Positions 18,449 through 27,511 are shown, numbered from the stretch's first letter. The stretch: 64,000 nt of DNA from Clostridiales bacterium (GCA_019423725.1 JAHZAW010000050.1:1-64000); one strand, 5' to 3'. Made by a program: numbers and translations. The notes: generated by a model not told the origin, from the letters alone.

Positions 18449-18802
18449 TTACAGTTTAGCCTTTGCTGTCTCAACAAGTTTAGCGAAAGCTGCTTCATCA
18501 CTTACTGCAAGGTCAGCAAGCATTTTTCTGTTTACGTTGACCTCAGCAAGCTTTAAGCCGTGCATAAGCTGGCTGTAAGAAATGTCATATTTTCTAGCTA
18601 CTGCGTTGATCCTTGTGATCCAAAGAGCTCTGTACTCTCTCTTTGTCTGCTTTCTTCCTGCGAAAGCATAGCTCATAGCCTTCATTACAGACTGTTTTGC
18701 AACTCTGTACTGTTTTGATCTTGCTCCTCTATATCCTTTAGCTAATTTTAAAACTTTTTTATGTCTTTTTCTTGCGTTTAAAGCGCCTTTAACTCTTGCC
18801 AT
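18449..18802 (-). CDS. rplT: 50S ribosomal protein L20
   Basis: A 117-residue protein: [19 protein letters not shown] at the N-terminus, [20 protein letters not shown], then [19 protein letters not shown]20 binds 23S rRNA early in 50S assembly and, in Firmicutes, represses its own operon by acting on the infC leader. Third gene of infC-rpmI-rplT, 28 bases after rpmI. Confidence 0.97.
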   Translation of the reverse strand: MARVKGALNARKRHKKVLKLAKGYRGARSKQYRVAKQSVMKAMSYAFAGRKQTKREYRALWITRINAVARKYDISYSQLMHGLKLAEVNVNRKMLADLAVSDEAAFAKLVETAKAKL

Positions 18803-18830
18803 TATTCAAATCCTCCTTATCCTTGGTCAA

Positions 18831-19031
18831 TTATGCGTAGGGAATTAATTTCTTTTTGATTGTCTTTACTACAGTCTTATCAGCAGTTGTTGCTTTTCTA
18901 AGATTTCTTTTTCTCTTAGTTGATTTTTTGCCAAGGATATGCTGTGTATTTGATTTATTTCTTTTAACTTTTCCTGTTCCTGTTAATCTGTAGCGTTTTG
19001 CTGCAGCTTTTTTTGTTTTTAATTTAGGCAT
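18831..19031 (-). CDS. rpmI: 50S ribosomal protein L35
   Basis: A 66-residue basic protein starting [18 protein letters not shown], ending in IKKKLIPYA, matching L35. It is the middle gene of the infC-rpmI-rplT operon, with a good ribosome site (GGAGG) before the ATG. Confidence 0.97.
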   Translation of the reverse strand: MPKLKTKKAAAKRYRLTGTGKVKRNKSNTQHILGKKSTKRKRNLRKATTADKTVVKTIKKKLIPYA

Positions 19032-19064
19032 TTCAAATTTCCTCCTTAAATGCGTTTAAAATAA

Positions 19065-19571
19065 TTATGCTTTAGGCGCAAGGAACATAACAAGGCTTCT
19101 TGCTTCCATTTTAGCAGGTTTATCAACTACACCGTATTCGGACACAGAGCTTGCGAAATTCTCAAGTATAGCTTCTCCGCTGCTGGTGCGTCCAAGTTCT
19201 CTTCCTCTGAAACGGATGCTGACTTTAACTTTGTCTCCGTTTTTAAGAAACTCAATGGCCTTCTTAACCTTAACCTGAATATCATGGTCATCGATACTGG
19301 GTGAAAGTCTAAGTTCCTTAGTCTCTATGGTCTTCTGTTTTTTACGGGCTTCCTTTTCCTTCTTAGCCTGATCAAACTTGTACTTGCCATAGTCCATGAT
19401 TCGGCATACCGGCGGTTTGGCGTTGGGCGCAATCTTTACGAGGTCAAGTTTTCTCTCGTCCGCGAGCTTCTGCGCTTCTTTGCTTGAAACTATGCCGAGC
19501 TGTTCGCCCGTATCGCTGATAAGTCTTACTTCCTTATCTCTGATCTGTTCGTTAATCATTAATTCAGTAAT
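19065..19571 (-). CDS. infC: Translation initiation factor IF-3, AUU start
   Basis: A 168-residue factor that controls initiation codon choice and 30S subunit availability. It has MINEQIRDKEVRLI near the N-terminus, KIAPNAKPPVCRIMDYGKYK at the linker, and a C-terminal domain with KVSIRFRGRELGRTSSGE. Upstream is GGAGGTG, and 7 bases later an ATT codon (19571-19569) in frame; the first ATG is four codons further on and has no ribosome site. An AUU start is conserved for infC and makes the gene sensitive to IF-3 levels. Longer open frames upstream run through the leader hairpin and are not coding. Expression is also controlled by the leader attenuator. Confidence 0.92.
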   Translation of the reverse strand: MTELMINEQIRDKEVRLISDTGEQLGIVSSKEAQKLADERKLDLVKIAPNAKPPVCRIMDYGKYKFDQAKKEKEARKKQKTIETKELRLSPSIDDHDIQVKVKKAIEFLKNGDKVKVSIRFRGRELGRTSSGEAILENFASSVSEYGVVDKPAKMEARSLVMFLAPKA

Positions 19572-19593
19572 GGTTAAGCACCTCCAATACAAT

Positions 19594-19712
19594 AAAAAAA
19601 GTGGATAGAGAACTATCCACTTAATACGCAAAACCAGAACGTTTTCCAAGTATTAACCTTATGAACTGACTCGTTATAAGGTGAGAAGCGGATACCTCTA
19701 CTTTGTTACCTG
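19594..19712 (-). ncRNA. infC operon leader / attenuator (L20-type leader)
   Basis: The ~120-nt transcript between the promoter and infC carries several helices, one with CACCTTATAA / TTCATAAGGTTAA segments, and ends with a GTGGATAG / CTATCCAC stem plus T7 (19594-19620), which is an intrinsic terminator 15 bases before the ribosome site. Architecture and place match the Firmicute L20 leader, in which r-protein L20 favours premature termination. Structure is from eye; the class assignment is inference. Confidence 0.7.
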
Positions 19713-19716
19713 AAAT

Positions 19717-19745
19717 AGTATACCACCCTCATATACCTTTGTCAA
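19717..19745 (-). promoter_or_regulatory. Promoter of infC-rpmI-rplT
   Basis: A perfect TTGACA (19745-19740), 17-base spacer and TATACT (19722-19717), upstream of the leader. One mismatch in the -10 box. Confidence 0.85.
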
Positions 19746-19764
19746 CATATTTTATACCTTTTTT

Positions 19765-20670
19765 TCACTTTTTATATACCTTCATCATATAGGGGACATC
19801 TACACCATATTTCTCAGCAAGCCTTATGCCTCCGCCGATTATGGCATCATATTCTGTATCCGGCTTTCCCGTGCTTATATCTCTATAAAGTGATGACATG
19901 GATCCCGGAGGATTTTTCATAAACACATCCATATAGTTATCAACTATATCTTCCCTGACCTTTATGCCAGCCTTATCAGCTATCCTTTTTATATCACAAT
20001 ATATCACCCTTAAAAACTCCAGCTTTTCAGGGTCCTTTTGTATCTCACCCGTGGCACAGTCATAATATATGAATGCACAGCTGTTTCCGCACATCATGAT
20101 ATATTTTTCCCAGAGGGCAGCCTTTACCTCAGGTCCGCCATATACAGAGGGCAGTCCGCCTTTATTTAATATTTCCACCAGCTTTTGAGCCTTTTCATCT
20201 TTTCTGCCGTCAAAAAATCCTATGCCTATTTTAAGAAGGTCTCCGCTGTTTATTATGACACCAGGCTTTTCTATATTTGAAAAGCAGTATATGTATCCAT
20301 CGGCCACATATCCCCTGCCCTCCAGAAGCCTCTTTGTCTCATCAGCCGCTGTTACTCCGTTTTGAAGGGGCACGACAAGGGTATTTTCTCCTATTATGTC
20401 TCTATAGGCCTCAACTACATTTTCCAAAGAATATGTCTTGCAGCATATGATGGCAGCGTCAACTATACCTATTTCCTTTGGATCATTGGATACAAGACAA
20501 GGCCTTACCACCCTGTCGCCCAGCATATCCGAATGGACCGTCAGACCATTTTCTTTTATGGCTTCGGCAGTCTTTCCCCTGCATACAAGTATGAGCTCAT
20601 CCTCAATGCCCTTGAGTGCCGCTGATACTATACCGCCAACTCCGCCTATGCCTATTACCGCTGTTTTCAT
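19765..20670 (-). CDS. Ketopantoate reductase family (PanE/ApbA) oxidoreductase
   Basis: A 301-residue two-domain NADP(H) oxidoreductase. The Rossmann domain starts with VIGIGGVGGIVSAAL; the family's AIICCKTYSLENVVEAY and VVPLQNGVTA motifs follow, and the C-terminal helical domain has ALWEKYIMMCG, SLYRDISTGKPDTEYDAIIGG. PanE reduces 2-dehydropantoate to pantoate for CoA synthesis. No other pantothenate gene is adjacent, and many genomes carry several paralogues, so the substrate is uncertain. Stand-alone gene between the infC promoter and thrS. Confidence 0.8.
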   Translation of the reverse strand: MKTAVIGIGGVGGIVSAALKGIEDELILVCRGKTAEAIKENGLTVHSDMLGDRVVRPCLVSNDPKEIGIVDAAIICCKTYSLENVVEAYRDIIGENTLVVPLQNGVTAADETKRLLEGRGYVADGYIYCFSNIEKPGVIINSGDLLKIGIGFFDGRKDEKAQKLVEILNKGGLPSVYGGPEVKAALWEKYIMMCGNSCAFIYYDCATGEIQKDPEKLEFLRVIYCDIKRIADKAGIKVREDIVDNYMDVFMKNPPGSMSSLYRDISTGKPDTEYDAIIGGGIRLAEKYGVDVPYMMKVYKK

Positions 20671-20765
20671 ATGCCTGCCCCCTTACTATTATTTATAAGT
20701 TATAAGGATATGATAACATAGACAGTATATAAATGAAATGATTTTTTATCTACACTATAATAAAA

Positions 20766-20795
20766 TAGGGCATATACAAATGTATATGCCCAGAA
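20766..20795 (-). terminator. Terminator after thrS
   Basis: GGGCATATAC / GTATATGCCC stem with ATTT loop followed by TATTTTATT on the minus strand, 25 bases after the thrS stop. Confidence 0.75.
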
Positions 20796-20817
20796 TTTAT
20801 ATATTAGTTTATAAGGA

Positions 20818-22722
20818 TCAAGCTCTGTCTTTGATCTCTTTTGTTATTCTTGCGATAACGTCTGCAAGATCGAACTGTCCTTCTTCACCGTTAGCTCTTG
20901 AACGGAGTGATACTTTTCCAGCTTCCATATCCTTCTCACCAACAACTAACATATAAGGAACTCTTTCATTTCTTGCCTCACGGATCTTATATCCGATCTT
21001 TTCATCTCTGTTATCCATCTCAACACGGATGCCAGCTTCATCAAGAGCATCTTTGACCTTTTCAGCATAGTCGATGAACTTCTCTGAAATAGGAAGTACC
21101 TTGACCTGTACAGGTGCAAGCCATGTAGGGAACATACCTGCATAATGCTCGATAAGTATACCGATGAATCTTTCGATAGAACCGAAGCATACACGATGGA
21201 TCATAACAGGACGTTTCTTTGTGCCGTCTTTATCGATATATTCAAGTTCGAAACGCTCAGGCATCTGCATATCCAGCTGGATCGTACCACACTGCCATGT
21301 TCTTCCGATGGAGTCCTCAAGATGGAAGTCGATCTTAGGTCCGTAGAATGCTCCGTCACCTTCGTTTACAACATAGTCGATTCCCATATCTTCAAGGGCG
21401 CCTCTAAGGCCGTCTGTTGCCTTCTCCCAAGCTTCATCGCTTCCCATGCTGTCCTCAGGACGTGTAGAAAGCTCAACATGATATTTGAATCCGAAAAGTT
21501 TATATACGCTGTCGATAAGGTTTACTACACCCTTGATCTCATCTCTTATCTGGTCCTCTGTCATAAAGATATGAGCATCGTCCTGTGTGAAGCATCTAAC
21601 TCTCATAAGACCATGGAGAGCTCCTGACTTCTCGTGTCTATGAACAAGACCAAGTTCGCCTATTCTTAAGGGAAGGTCTCTATATGAGTGCATCTCCTGT
21701 TTGTAGATGAGCATACCGCCGGGGCAGTTCATGGGTTTTACTGCGTAGTCCTGGTCATCTATAACAGTTGTGTACATATTGTCTTTGTAATGATCCCAGT
21801 GGCCGCTGTTTTCCCAAAGCTGTCTTGAAAGTATGATGGGTGTTGAAACCTCAACATATCCAGCCTTTTTATGGATCTCACGCCAGTAGTCGATAAGTGT
21901 ATTCTTGATTATCATACCGTTGGGAAGGAAGAAGGGGAATCCAGGACCCTCATCAAGAAGAGCAAAGAGTTTAAGCTCTTTTCCGAGTTTTCTGTGGTCA
22001 CGTTTCTTAGCTTCCTCAAGCATATTGAGGTATGCTTCAAGGTCTGATGCCTTTGTATATGCTGTTCCGTAAATACGAGAGAGCATCTTGTTCTTTTCGT
22101 TTCCTCTCCAGTATGCGCCGGCAACGCTCATAAGTTTGAATGCCTTAAGGGGCTTTGTGCTCATAAGGTGAGGTCCAGCACAGAGGTCTGTAAAATCTCC
22201 CTGTTTGTAGAATGAAATAACAGCGTCTTCAGGAAGGTCTTTGATAAGCTCTACTTTATAGGGCTCACCCTTTTCTTCCATGAATTTGATAGCTTCTTCT
22301 CTGGGAAGTTCAAATCTTTCAAGGGGGATATCCTCTTTAACGATCTTTTTCATTTCCTTTTCGATCTCTTCAAGCTCTTCATGTGTGAATGCTTTTTCTC
22401 TGTCGAAATCATAGTAGAAACCGTCATCGATTGAAGGTCCGATGGCAAGCTTTGTTTCAGGATAAAGTCTCTTTATAGCCTGTGCCATAACGTGTGAAGC
22501 TGTGTGGCGGAAAGCTCTCTTTCCTTCGGGAGTATCAAAAGTACATATCTCGACCTTTGCATCTTCCTTTACAGGATATCTTAAATCCTCTACTTCGCCG
22601 TTTACAATACCGCAGCAGGCATTTCTTGCAAGTCCTTCGCTGATATCCTTTGCGATATCAAGGACTGTGATTCCTTCGTTATACTCTTTTACAACATCGT
22701 CTTTTAAAGTTACTTTAATCAT
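20818..22722 (-). CDS. thrS: Threonyl-tRNA synthetase
   Basis: A 634-residue class II synthetase. TGS domain at ~1-60, editing domain (~65-230) with HTASHVMAQAIKRLYP and CAGPHL, catalytic core (~240-530) with VSTPIILSRQLWENSGHWDHY, the zinc/threonine site MNCPGGM, RHEKSGALHGLMRVRCFTQDDAH and HRVCFGSIERFIGILIE, and a C-terminal anticodon domain (~535-634, APVQVKVLPISEK). Start at 22722 (MIKVTLKDD) has AAAGGAG 8 bases before it; an ATG six codons earlier overlaps the ribosome site. Preceded by a T-box with its own consensus promoter, so expression rises when tRNA-Thr is uncharged. Confidence 0.97.
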   Translation of the reverse strand: MIKVTLKDDVVKEYNEGITVLDIAKDISEGLARNACCGIVNGEVEDLRYPVKEDAKVEICTFDTPEGKRAFRHTASHVMAQAIKRLYPETKLAIGPSIDDGFYYDFDREKAFTHEELEEIEKEMKKIVKEDIPLERFELPREEAIKFMEEKGEPYKVELIKDLPEDAVISFYKQGDFTDLCAGPHLMSTKPLKAFKLMSVAGAYWRGNEKNKMLSRIYGTAYTKASDLEAYLNMLEEAKKRDHRKLGKELKLFALLDEGPGFPFFLPNGMIIKNTLIDYWREIHKKAGYVEVSTPIILSRQLWENSGHWDHYKDNMYTTVIDDQDYAVKPMNCPGGMLIYKQEMHSYRDLPLRIGELGLVHRHEKSGALHGLMRVRCFTQDDAHIFMTEDQIRDEIKGVVNLIDSVYKLFGFKYHVELSTRPEDSMGSDEAWEKATDGLRGALEDMGIDYVVNEGDGAFYGPKIDFHLEDSIGRTWQCGTIQLDMQMPERFELEYIDKDGTKKRPVMIHRVCFGSIERFIGILIEHYAGMFPTWLAPVQVKVLPISEKFIDYAEKVKDALDEAGIRVEMDNRDEKIGYKIREARNERVPYMLVVGEKDMEAGKVSLRSRANGEEGQFDLADVIARITKEIKDRA

Positions 22723-22769
22723 AGTGTGTTCTCCTTTCAAATCATATTAAGATTTTTGGGGATGGGTAT

Positions 22770-22997
22770 AAAAAAATCCCGTCCCTTAAAATAATAAAGG
22801 GACGAGAGTTATCTCCCGCGGTTCCACCCTAATTGCTGTAAAAACCACTTAATTAAAGATTATAACGTAATCAACGGGCCGGATTGGGGCCGCTCCGAGT
22901 TAGTTTTCAAAGGTAAGGTCTTACAGCGCTTACAGCCTTGGCGCCGCTCTCTGGAAAAACTTCTTACGATCTACTCGTCTCATCAACGCTTTGAACA
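22770..22997 (-). ncRNA. T-box riboswitch, threonine type
   Basis: Full T-box leader: stem I region at the 5' end, a specifier ACC (in TTACCTTTGAAA, minus strand, 22914-22912), the T-box sequence TGGAACCGCG (22826-22817) and a terminator, CGTCCCTTTA / TAAGGGACG plus T7 (22806-22770). An ACC specifier matches threonine and the downstream thrS. Binding of uncharged tRNA-Thr stabilises the antiterminator. Confidence 0.93.
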
Positions 22998-23003
22998 ATG
23001 ATT

Positions 23004-23031
23004 ATTATATCACACAATTAAATGATGTCAA
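23004..23031 (-). promoter_or_regulatory. Promoter of thrS T-box transcript
   Basis: Perfect TTGACA (23031-23026), a 16-base spacer and perfect TATAAT (23009-23004), 7-8 bases before the deduced T-box start. Confidence 0.88.
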
Positions 23032-23075
23032 CTTATTTCGGAAGTTAGTTTATACAAATTTATCCTTCTGGACTA

Positions 23076-23846
23076 TCATTCCCAGTCCACATTTGACGGA
23101 CATGGGACTGATATTTTCGTTCCACTATGTTCAATTATATCAAAAGCCATTTCATAAACCGACTCAAGACAGTCTTTTGTCATAATTTCCTGTCCACCGT
23201 AGGCGAAAATTTTTCCTTCCTTCAAAAACAAAAATCTGTCACAGTACCTCATCGCGAGATTAAGATCATGTATTATGACAATGACCGCTATATTCCTGCC
23301 ATGGCTTATCCTGCAGATCTGTCTCATAACGCTGTACTGGTTTCTCGGATCAAGGGAGCTTGTCGGCTCATCAAGGAGCAGAAGTTTTGGCTCCTGGGCC
23401 AGGGCTCTTGCAAGCATCACCTTTTGAAGCTCTCCACCGCTCAGCTCTGATATATTTCTCATTTCAAAAGCCTGAAGCTCCATGGTTTCAATGGCACGTT
23501 TTACGGCTTTGTGGTCATTTTCCGTTACTTTCCACTTTATGTATGGTTTTCTTCCAAGCAGTACTGCGTCATATACCGTACAATCGGATATTTCGTTTTT
23601 CTGGGCCACATAGGCCATCTGTTTTGCCAGGGATGTGCTGTCAAGCTCTGACAGATCCTTGAAGTCTATATATACAGCCCCATCCTTTGGCTTCAATATC
23701 TTATTTATGCATTTAATCATGGTGCTTTTTCCTGCCCCATTGTTGCCTAAAACAGCCAGAGTCAGTCCTTGTTTGAGCTCGAATGATATTTTATCAAGTA
23801 TGAGTCTTTCTGAGTATGAAAAGCTCAGATCCTTTATTTCTATCAT
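23076..23846 (-). CDS. ABC transporter ATPase, FecE/FhuC type
   Basis: A 256-residue ATPase of the iron/cobalamin/metal-chelate uptake group: Walker A GNNGAGKST (~35), Q-loop AYVAQKNE, signature ELSGGELQKV (~140), Walker B LLLDEPTSSLD and switch His in IIHDLNLAMRY. It energises the permease encoded just upstream (4-base ATGA overlap). It is the last gene of the operon methyltransferase-FmdE-binding protein-permease-ATPase. Confidence 0.9.
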   Translation of the reverse strand: MIEIKDLSFSYSERLILDKISFELKQGLTLAVLGNNGAGKSTMIKCINKILKPKDGAVYIDFKDLSELDSTSLAKQMAYVAQKNEISDCTVYDAVLLGRKPYIKWKVTENDHKAVKRAIETMELQAFEMRNISELSGGELQKVMLARALAQEPKLLLLDEPTSSLDPRNQYSVMRQICRISHGRNIAVIVIIHDLNLAMRYCDRFLFLKEGKIFAYGGQEIMTKDCLESVYEMAFDIIEHSGTKISVPCPSNVDWE

Positions 23847-24925
23847 CTTGAACCAGCTCCTTTAAAAAGAAGATATAAAAACATAGGTGCTCCTAAAAAC
23901 GACGTTATGGCTCCTATGGGAAGTATGACAGGTGAAACGATAAGCCTTCCAAATGTATCACTTATAAGCAGCAAAAGTGCCCCTGTAAATGCAGACGCCG
24001 GGAGAAGATACCTGTGGTCACTGCCAATGAATCTCCTTATTATATGCGGAGCGATAAGCCCAACAAAGCTTATTATCCCTACAAACGCAACTGCCACAGA
24101 AGCGGCCAGTGATGCCGCGGCCATACTTATGACCATGATCCTGTCTACATTCACACCAAGACTCTTAGCCGTATCAGCTCCACTTTCCATGGCATTATAA
24201 TTCCAGCAGTTAAGCATAAAAAATATGAACATCAAAACCGCTGTGGCCAAAAGTATGCAGATTTCCCGCCAGCTGGTCCTGCCAAGGTCGCCAAAGGTCC
24301 AGAAAACGACCGCTGATACCTGTACATCATCCGAAAAATACTGTACCAGTGTAGTTCCGCCGCCAAAAAGCGAGCTTAAAGCCACACCTACAAGTACCAT
24401 AGAACTTGGTTTCAAGGTCCTATACTTTGACAGCGCCAATATAATAAGAGAGGACGTGATGCCTCCAATAAAAGCACAGATAACGACAACCGCCGGATTA
24501 TAAATGGTAATGGCATTGGCCGATGATAGTGTGCCCTGTACTCCGGCTCCAAGGCATATTATGCCGACGGTTGCTCCAAATGAAGCGCCCTGCGATACAC
24601 CCAGCGTTGAGGCTGAGGCAAGGGGATTACGCAGAACGCTTTGCATAACGCTTCCTGACATGGCTAGAAGCGACCCCACAATGACTGCTGAAGCTATCCT
24701 AGGCAGTCTTATATTTAGGACGATAGAATTCGTCATGGAATCGCCTATTCCCAAAAGCCCGCGGGCCACCTGGCCGATAGTGAGCCTGGATGATCCCGAA
24801 CAGAGGGAATACATACTAACTGCCAGACATATCAGGAAAATAAGGAGGATAGCGATTTTTTTACGCCTTATATAAGATCTATATTCATTTCCGGCTGCAT
24901 TTGCCGGAGCCTTGCCGGCTGTCAT
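23843..24925 (-). CDS. ABC transporter permease, FecCD family
   Basis: A 360-residue FecCD/BtuC-type permease with 9-10 membrane helices. Family motifs: LRLPRIASAVIVGSLLAMSG near residue 95, NPLASASTLGVSQGASFGA, and FVGLIAPHIIRRFIGSDHRYLLPAS near 300. It forms the channel for metal or metal-chelate import and overlaps both neighbours by four bases (binding protein and ATPase), so the three proteins are made together. Confidence 0.9.
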   Translation of the reverse strand: MTAGKAPANAAGNEYRSYIRRKKIAILLIFLICLAVSMYSLCSGSSRLTIGQVARGLLGIGDSMTNSIVLNIRLPRIASAVIVGSLLAMSGSVMQSVLRNPLASASTLGVSQGASFGATVGIICLGAGVQGTLSSANAITIYNPAVVVICAFIGGITSSLIILALSKYRTLKPSSMVLVGVALSSLFGGGTTLVQYFSDDVQVSAVVFWTFGDLGRTSWREICILLATAVLMFIFFMLNCWNYNAMESGADTAKSLGVNVDRIMVISMAAASLAASVAVAFVGIISFVGLIAPHIIRRFIGSDHRYLLPASAFTGALLLLISDTFGRLIVSPVILPIGAITSFLGAPMFLYLLFKGAGSR

Positions 24926-26052
24926 GACATTTCTCCAATTTTAAGCTGCTCCCATCCAAGTCCATTATCTGTCATTTCTCTGTAGTATGTGGATGCTTTT
25001 TCGCCTAAAAGGGCAGTATATATCTCATTAGCCTTTTCCTCCATATCTATATCAGAGAACTGTTCAGGAAAAATTATTTTTCCAGCATAGTAGGCATCTA
25101 CCACTGCTGTTTCAACATTTGTGGTGTACCAGTTGTAAGCCACCTGCGCATATACCCTGCCTTCTCTGACGGCGCTTAGTGAGTCATAAAAATCTTTATT
25201 AACAGCATAGTCCTCATTGACCAGATGCATGTTATTAGGGTCCAGGAATATGTATTCGGGGTCCCAGACAGCTATCTGCTCCAGGTCTACTATTACTCCT
25301 CCAGTTTTGTCACTAAGCTCATCGGCAACATTTTTAGCTCCAATTGCTGTAAATGGAGGAAAATTAGTATATGTACCTTCTATGCCATGACCGCCTTTAA
25401 ATGAGCAGGCCCCTGTAAAGACACGGGGTTTTTCTGAATCAGCTATCCCAGATGTCCTATTTGAGAGATCTTCCTGCCACCCCTTAAGATCATTGATAAC
25501 TTCACTGCATCTATCCTCTTTATGAAGTATCTGGCCTATGAGTTCCATAGAATCATAGAGTTTTTCATCGAACATGCCTCCATCATAGGTGATGACTACT
25601 ACAGGTATACCTGTTTTATTTTGGAGGTCATCAGCCAGATCCAGTGGATAAGCAGCAAATATTACATCAGGCGCAAGTTTTAATATCTCCTCTTCGTAAG
25701 CCTCATAGCTTCCAGCTCCGCCAGTTCCAACAACGGGAAGTGCCATAAATTTATCGTTGTTTATGTAATTATATCCCTTTGCCAGATTCGATTCCTGTTC
25801 TCCCTTTTCAACGCCTGCTACCATATCCTGGGCATCAGCATAGCATATCATCCTTAAGCTTCCAGCTCCAAGGGCTATTATTTTTTCTGGATCTTCAGGG
25901 ACTTCTACCTCTCGTCCCAGCAGGTCAGTGACTTTCACCACGGTCTGAGTTTCTTCACTGGGTCTGGTATCCTTTGTATTTTCAGCAGTTGAAGCGCAGC
26001 CGCTAAGGGTAAACATAAGTACAGCCGCCACAACGGCAAATCTTTTTTTCAT
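24922..26052 (-). CDS. ABC transporter substrate-binding lipoprotein, FecB/BtuF type
   Basis: A 376-residue lipoprotein with lipobox LSGC at ~16-19 and a periplasmic-binding-protein-II fold: VKVTDLLGREVEVPEDPEKIIAL (~41-62), LAPDVIFAAYP, VDLEQIAVWDPEYIFLDPNN and FYDSLSAVREGRVYAQ. This is the TroA/FecB group used for siderophores, haem, cobalamin, molybdate-like or free metal chelates. The residue set GACSFKGGHGIEGTYTNFP near 215 is unusual and could form the ligand site. The operon partners FmdE and a methyltransferase hint at a metal or metal-cofactor ligand rather than a siderophore; that is inference. Confidence 0.85.
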   Translation of the reverse strand: MKKRFAVVAAVLMFTLSGCASTAENTKDTRPSEETQTVVKVTDLLGREVEVPEDPEKIIALGAGSLRMICYADAQDMVAGVEKGEQESNLAKGYNYINNDKFMALPVVGTGGAGSYEAYEEEILKLAPDVIFAAYPLDLADDLQNKTGIPVVVITYDGGMFDEKLYDSMELIGQILHKEDRCSEVINDLKGWQEDLSNRTSGIADSEKPRVFTGACSFKGGHGIEGTYTNFPPFTAIGAKNVADELSDKTGGVIVDLEQIAVWDPEYIFLDPNNMHLVNEDYAVNKDFYDSLSAVREGRVYAQVAYNWYTTNVETAVVDAYYAGKIIFPEQFSDIDMEEKANEIYTALLGEKASTYYREMTDNGLGWEQLKIGEMS

Positions 26053-26064
26053 ATCGCCACTCCT

Positions 26065-26589
26065 TTACCATCCTCGTTTATACTCTTTAAAACAATCTAA
26101 ACATACTTTTTTACCGTTCATAAGACGTATTTTATGTTCCGGAGCTGCCTCGCCGCACTCTTCACACACAACATTATCAAATATCCTTGCTTCTTCAGGA
26201 AGCTCAAAGGCTGGCTCACTGATTTTGAAAAGTTCTTCAAAGGGCGCTTCAAGAATATATTTTTTTCGTTCTTCCCTATCCATTACAGTCTTTGACGGTT
26301 TTAGACAAAACCTTATTTTTTTGCCGCTTTTCCTTGCAAAAAAGCTAAAGGCCATTTTCCCTGTATCCCGGTATAATAGATTGCCCTTTCCCATGGTGCA
26401 GCTAAGTATCGTCTGGATGGCGTCAACTCCACAGGCGTCATTTTCAGTGACACATACTATACTTTCGTCCTCACTTTTTACTCCATCCATATATTTTAGT
26501 GCTTCAATGGCTGCTCTAAATCCTATGGCAAGACCAGGACATTCATGGCCATGAAATTCCACACACTTTTTCCATAATTCATCGTTCAT
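26065..26589 (-). CDS. FmdE-family zinc/metal-binding protein
   Basis: A 174-residue protein with the FmdE signature CVEFHGHECPGLAIGFRA at residues 9-26 (Cys/His metal site) and DACGVDAIQTILSCTMGKGNL. The C-terminal ~35 residues form a zinc ribbon: CEECGEAAPEHKIRLMNGKKVCLDC. FmdE proteins occur beside molybdenum/tungsten formylmethanofuran dehydrogenase in methanogens and beside metal ABC transporters in bacteria, with no settled enzyme activity. Gene order and 4-base overlap with the methyltransferase upstream indicate one transcript. A metal chaperone or sensor for the transporter is a reasonable inference. Confidence 0.85.
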   Translation of the reverse strand: MNDELWKKCVEFHGHECPGLAIGFRAAIEALKYMDGVKSEDESIVCVTENDACGVDAIQTILSCTMGKGNLLYRDTGKMAFSFFARKSGKKIRFCLKPSKTVMDREERKKYILEAPFEELFKISEPAFELPEEARIFDNVVCEECGEAAPEHKIRLMNGKKVCLDCFKEYKRGW

Positions 26590-27380
26590 TTTATTTCCTC
26601 CTTGTTTTCATTCCAGAAAACTGAACATAATAGGGCATCGGTATTTTCCATAACAATGCCTCCCTTAGATATTGATTTGAAATATTTAAATATATCTTCT
26701 TTTTCTTTCTGGGTAAGTTTTTTTCTCAGGGATACTCTTTTTATATAGGTTTCTGCGACCTTTTTCTCCGTCTCTATCATGCCCCATTGCTGTCTTTCAT
26801 AAAAAACATCAGGTCCCATACCTTCTTTCCAGAGCATTTCAAAGAGCTTCAGCATATCTTTTTGGCCGTAGTCTTCAGAAACTATGCCGCATATACTATT
26901 TACCTCATCGGATATATCGCTTTTTCTATATACGGATTTGGTAATAACACACCATCCTTTTGATACATCCCTCATCTTTTTAATGGCATCAGTACTGTCT
27001 ACAGCCGGTGTCATGTGGGCTATGACCAGGTCAAATTCCTTTTCCCAGCTAAGATCTTTTATATCGGACTCCTGCCAGGATATACACCTGAATGTGATGT
27101 TTTTTACTTTTTCATATTTCTTTCGCTCTTCAGCCCCGAAAATCATCTTTTCCGATATATCAGTTCCGATTATCTCATCAAAATAAGGAGATAGTGCAAA
27201 GGAATATTTTCCTCCGCCGCATCCGATATCTAAAGCAGATCCGCCCTTTTCCAGTATCCCATTTAAATACAGATTTTTCATAAATGTATTGTTATATGGT
27301 GTAGGTATATCAAAATCCTTAAATCTTTCGGCCATACTGTCCCAGAAATCTCTCAAACCATCAAGTTCTTTTCCGTCCAT
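26586..27380 (-). CDS. Class I SAM-dependent methyltransferase in metal-transport operon
   Basis: A 264-residue methyltransferase. SAM-binding motif I is ALDIGCGGGKYSFALSPY (~50-67), followed by IGTDISEKMI and EFDLVIAHMTPAVDST. The start is at 27380, 7 bases after AAGGAGG; an upstream ATG within the leader hairpin is rejected. It is the first gene of the operon that continues with FmdE and the FecBCD-like transporter. Substrate unknown. A role in making or modifying a small metal ligand is possible: inference from context only. Confidence 0.8.
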   Translation of the reverse strand: MDGKELDGLRDFWDSMAERFKDFDIPTPYNNTFMKNLYLNGILEKGGSALDIGCGGGKYSFALSPYFDEIIGTDISEKMIFGAEERKKYEKVKNITFRCISWQESDIKDLSWEKEFDLVIAHMTPAVDSTDAIKKMRDVSKGWCVITKSVYRKSDISDEVNSICGIVSEDYGQKDMLKLFEMLWKEGMGPDVFYERQQWGMIETEKKVAETYIKRVSLRKKLTQKEKEDIFKYFKSISKGGIVMENTDALLCSVFWNENKEEIK

Positions 27381-27395
27381 AAATGCCTCCTTAAA

Positions 27396-27452
27396 CACAA
27401 AAAGCCACGAAAACAAAGTCTGTCATACTTGACAGATTCTGCCTTCGTGGCC
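27396..27452 (-). promoter_or_regulatory. Leader hairpin of the metal-transport operon, possible attenuator
   Basis: On the minus strand GCCACGAA / TTCGTGGC encloses an inner TCTGTCA / TGACAGA hairpin, followed by TTTTTGTG and, 10 bases later, the AAGGAGG of the methyltransferase. It could work as a terminator-type attenuator or a riboswitch expression platform. I did not match it to a known riboswitch class. Confidence 0.55.
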
Positions 27453-27511
27453 TATCATCAAAAAATATTTAAACCGGTTTTTATTGGACTTCTTGTCCTT
27501 ATTACTATTTT

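Noticed and set aside
19572..19649. N-terminal extension of infC upstream of the AUU codon
   Set aside because: It runs through the leader terminator hairpin and the ribosome site, and IF-3 homologues begin near the AUU position.
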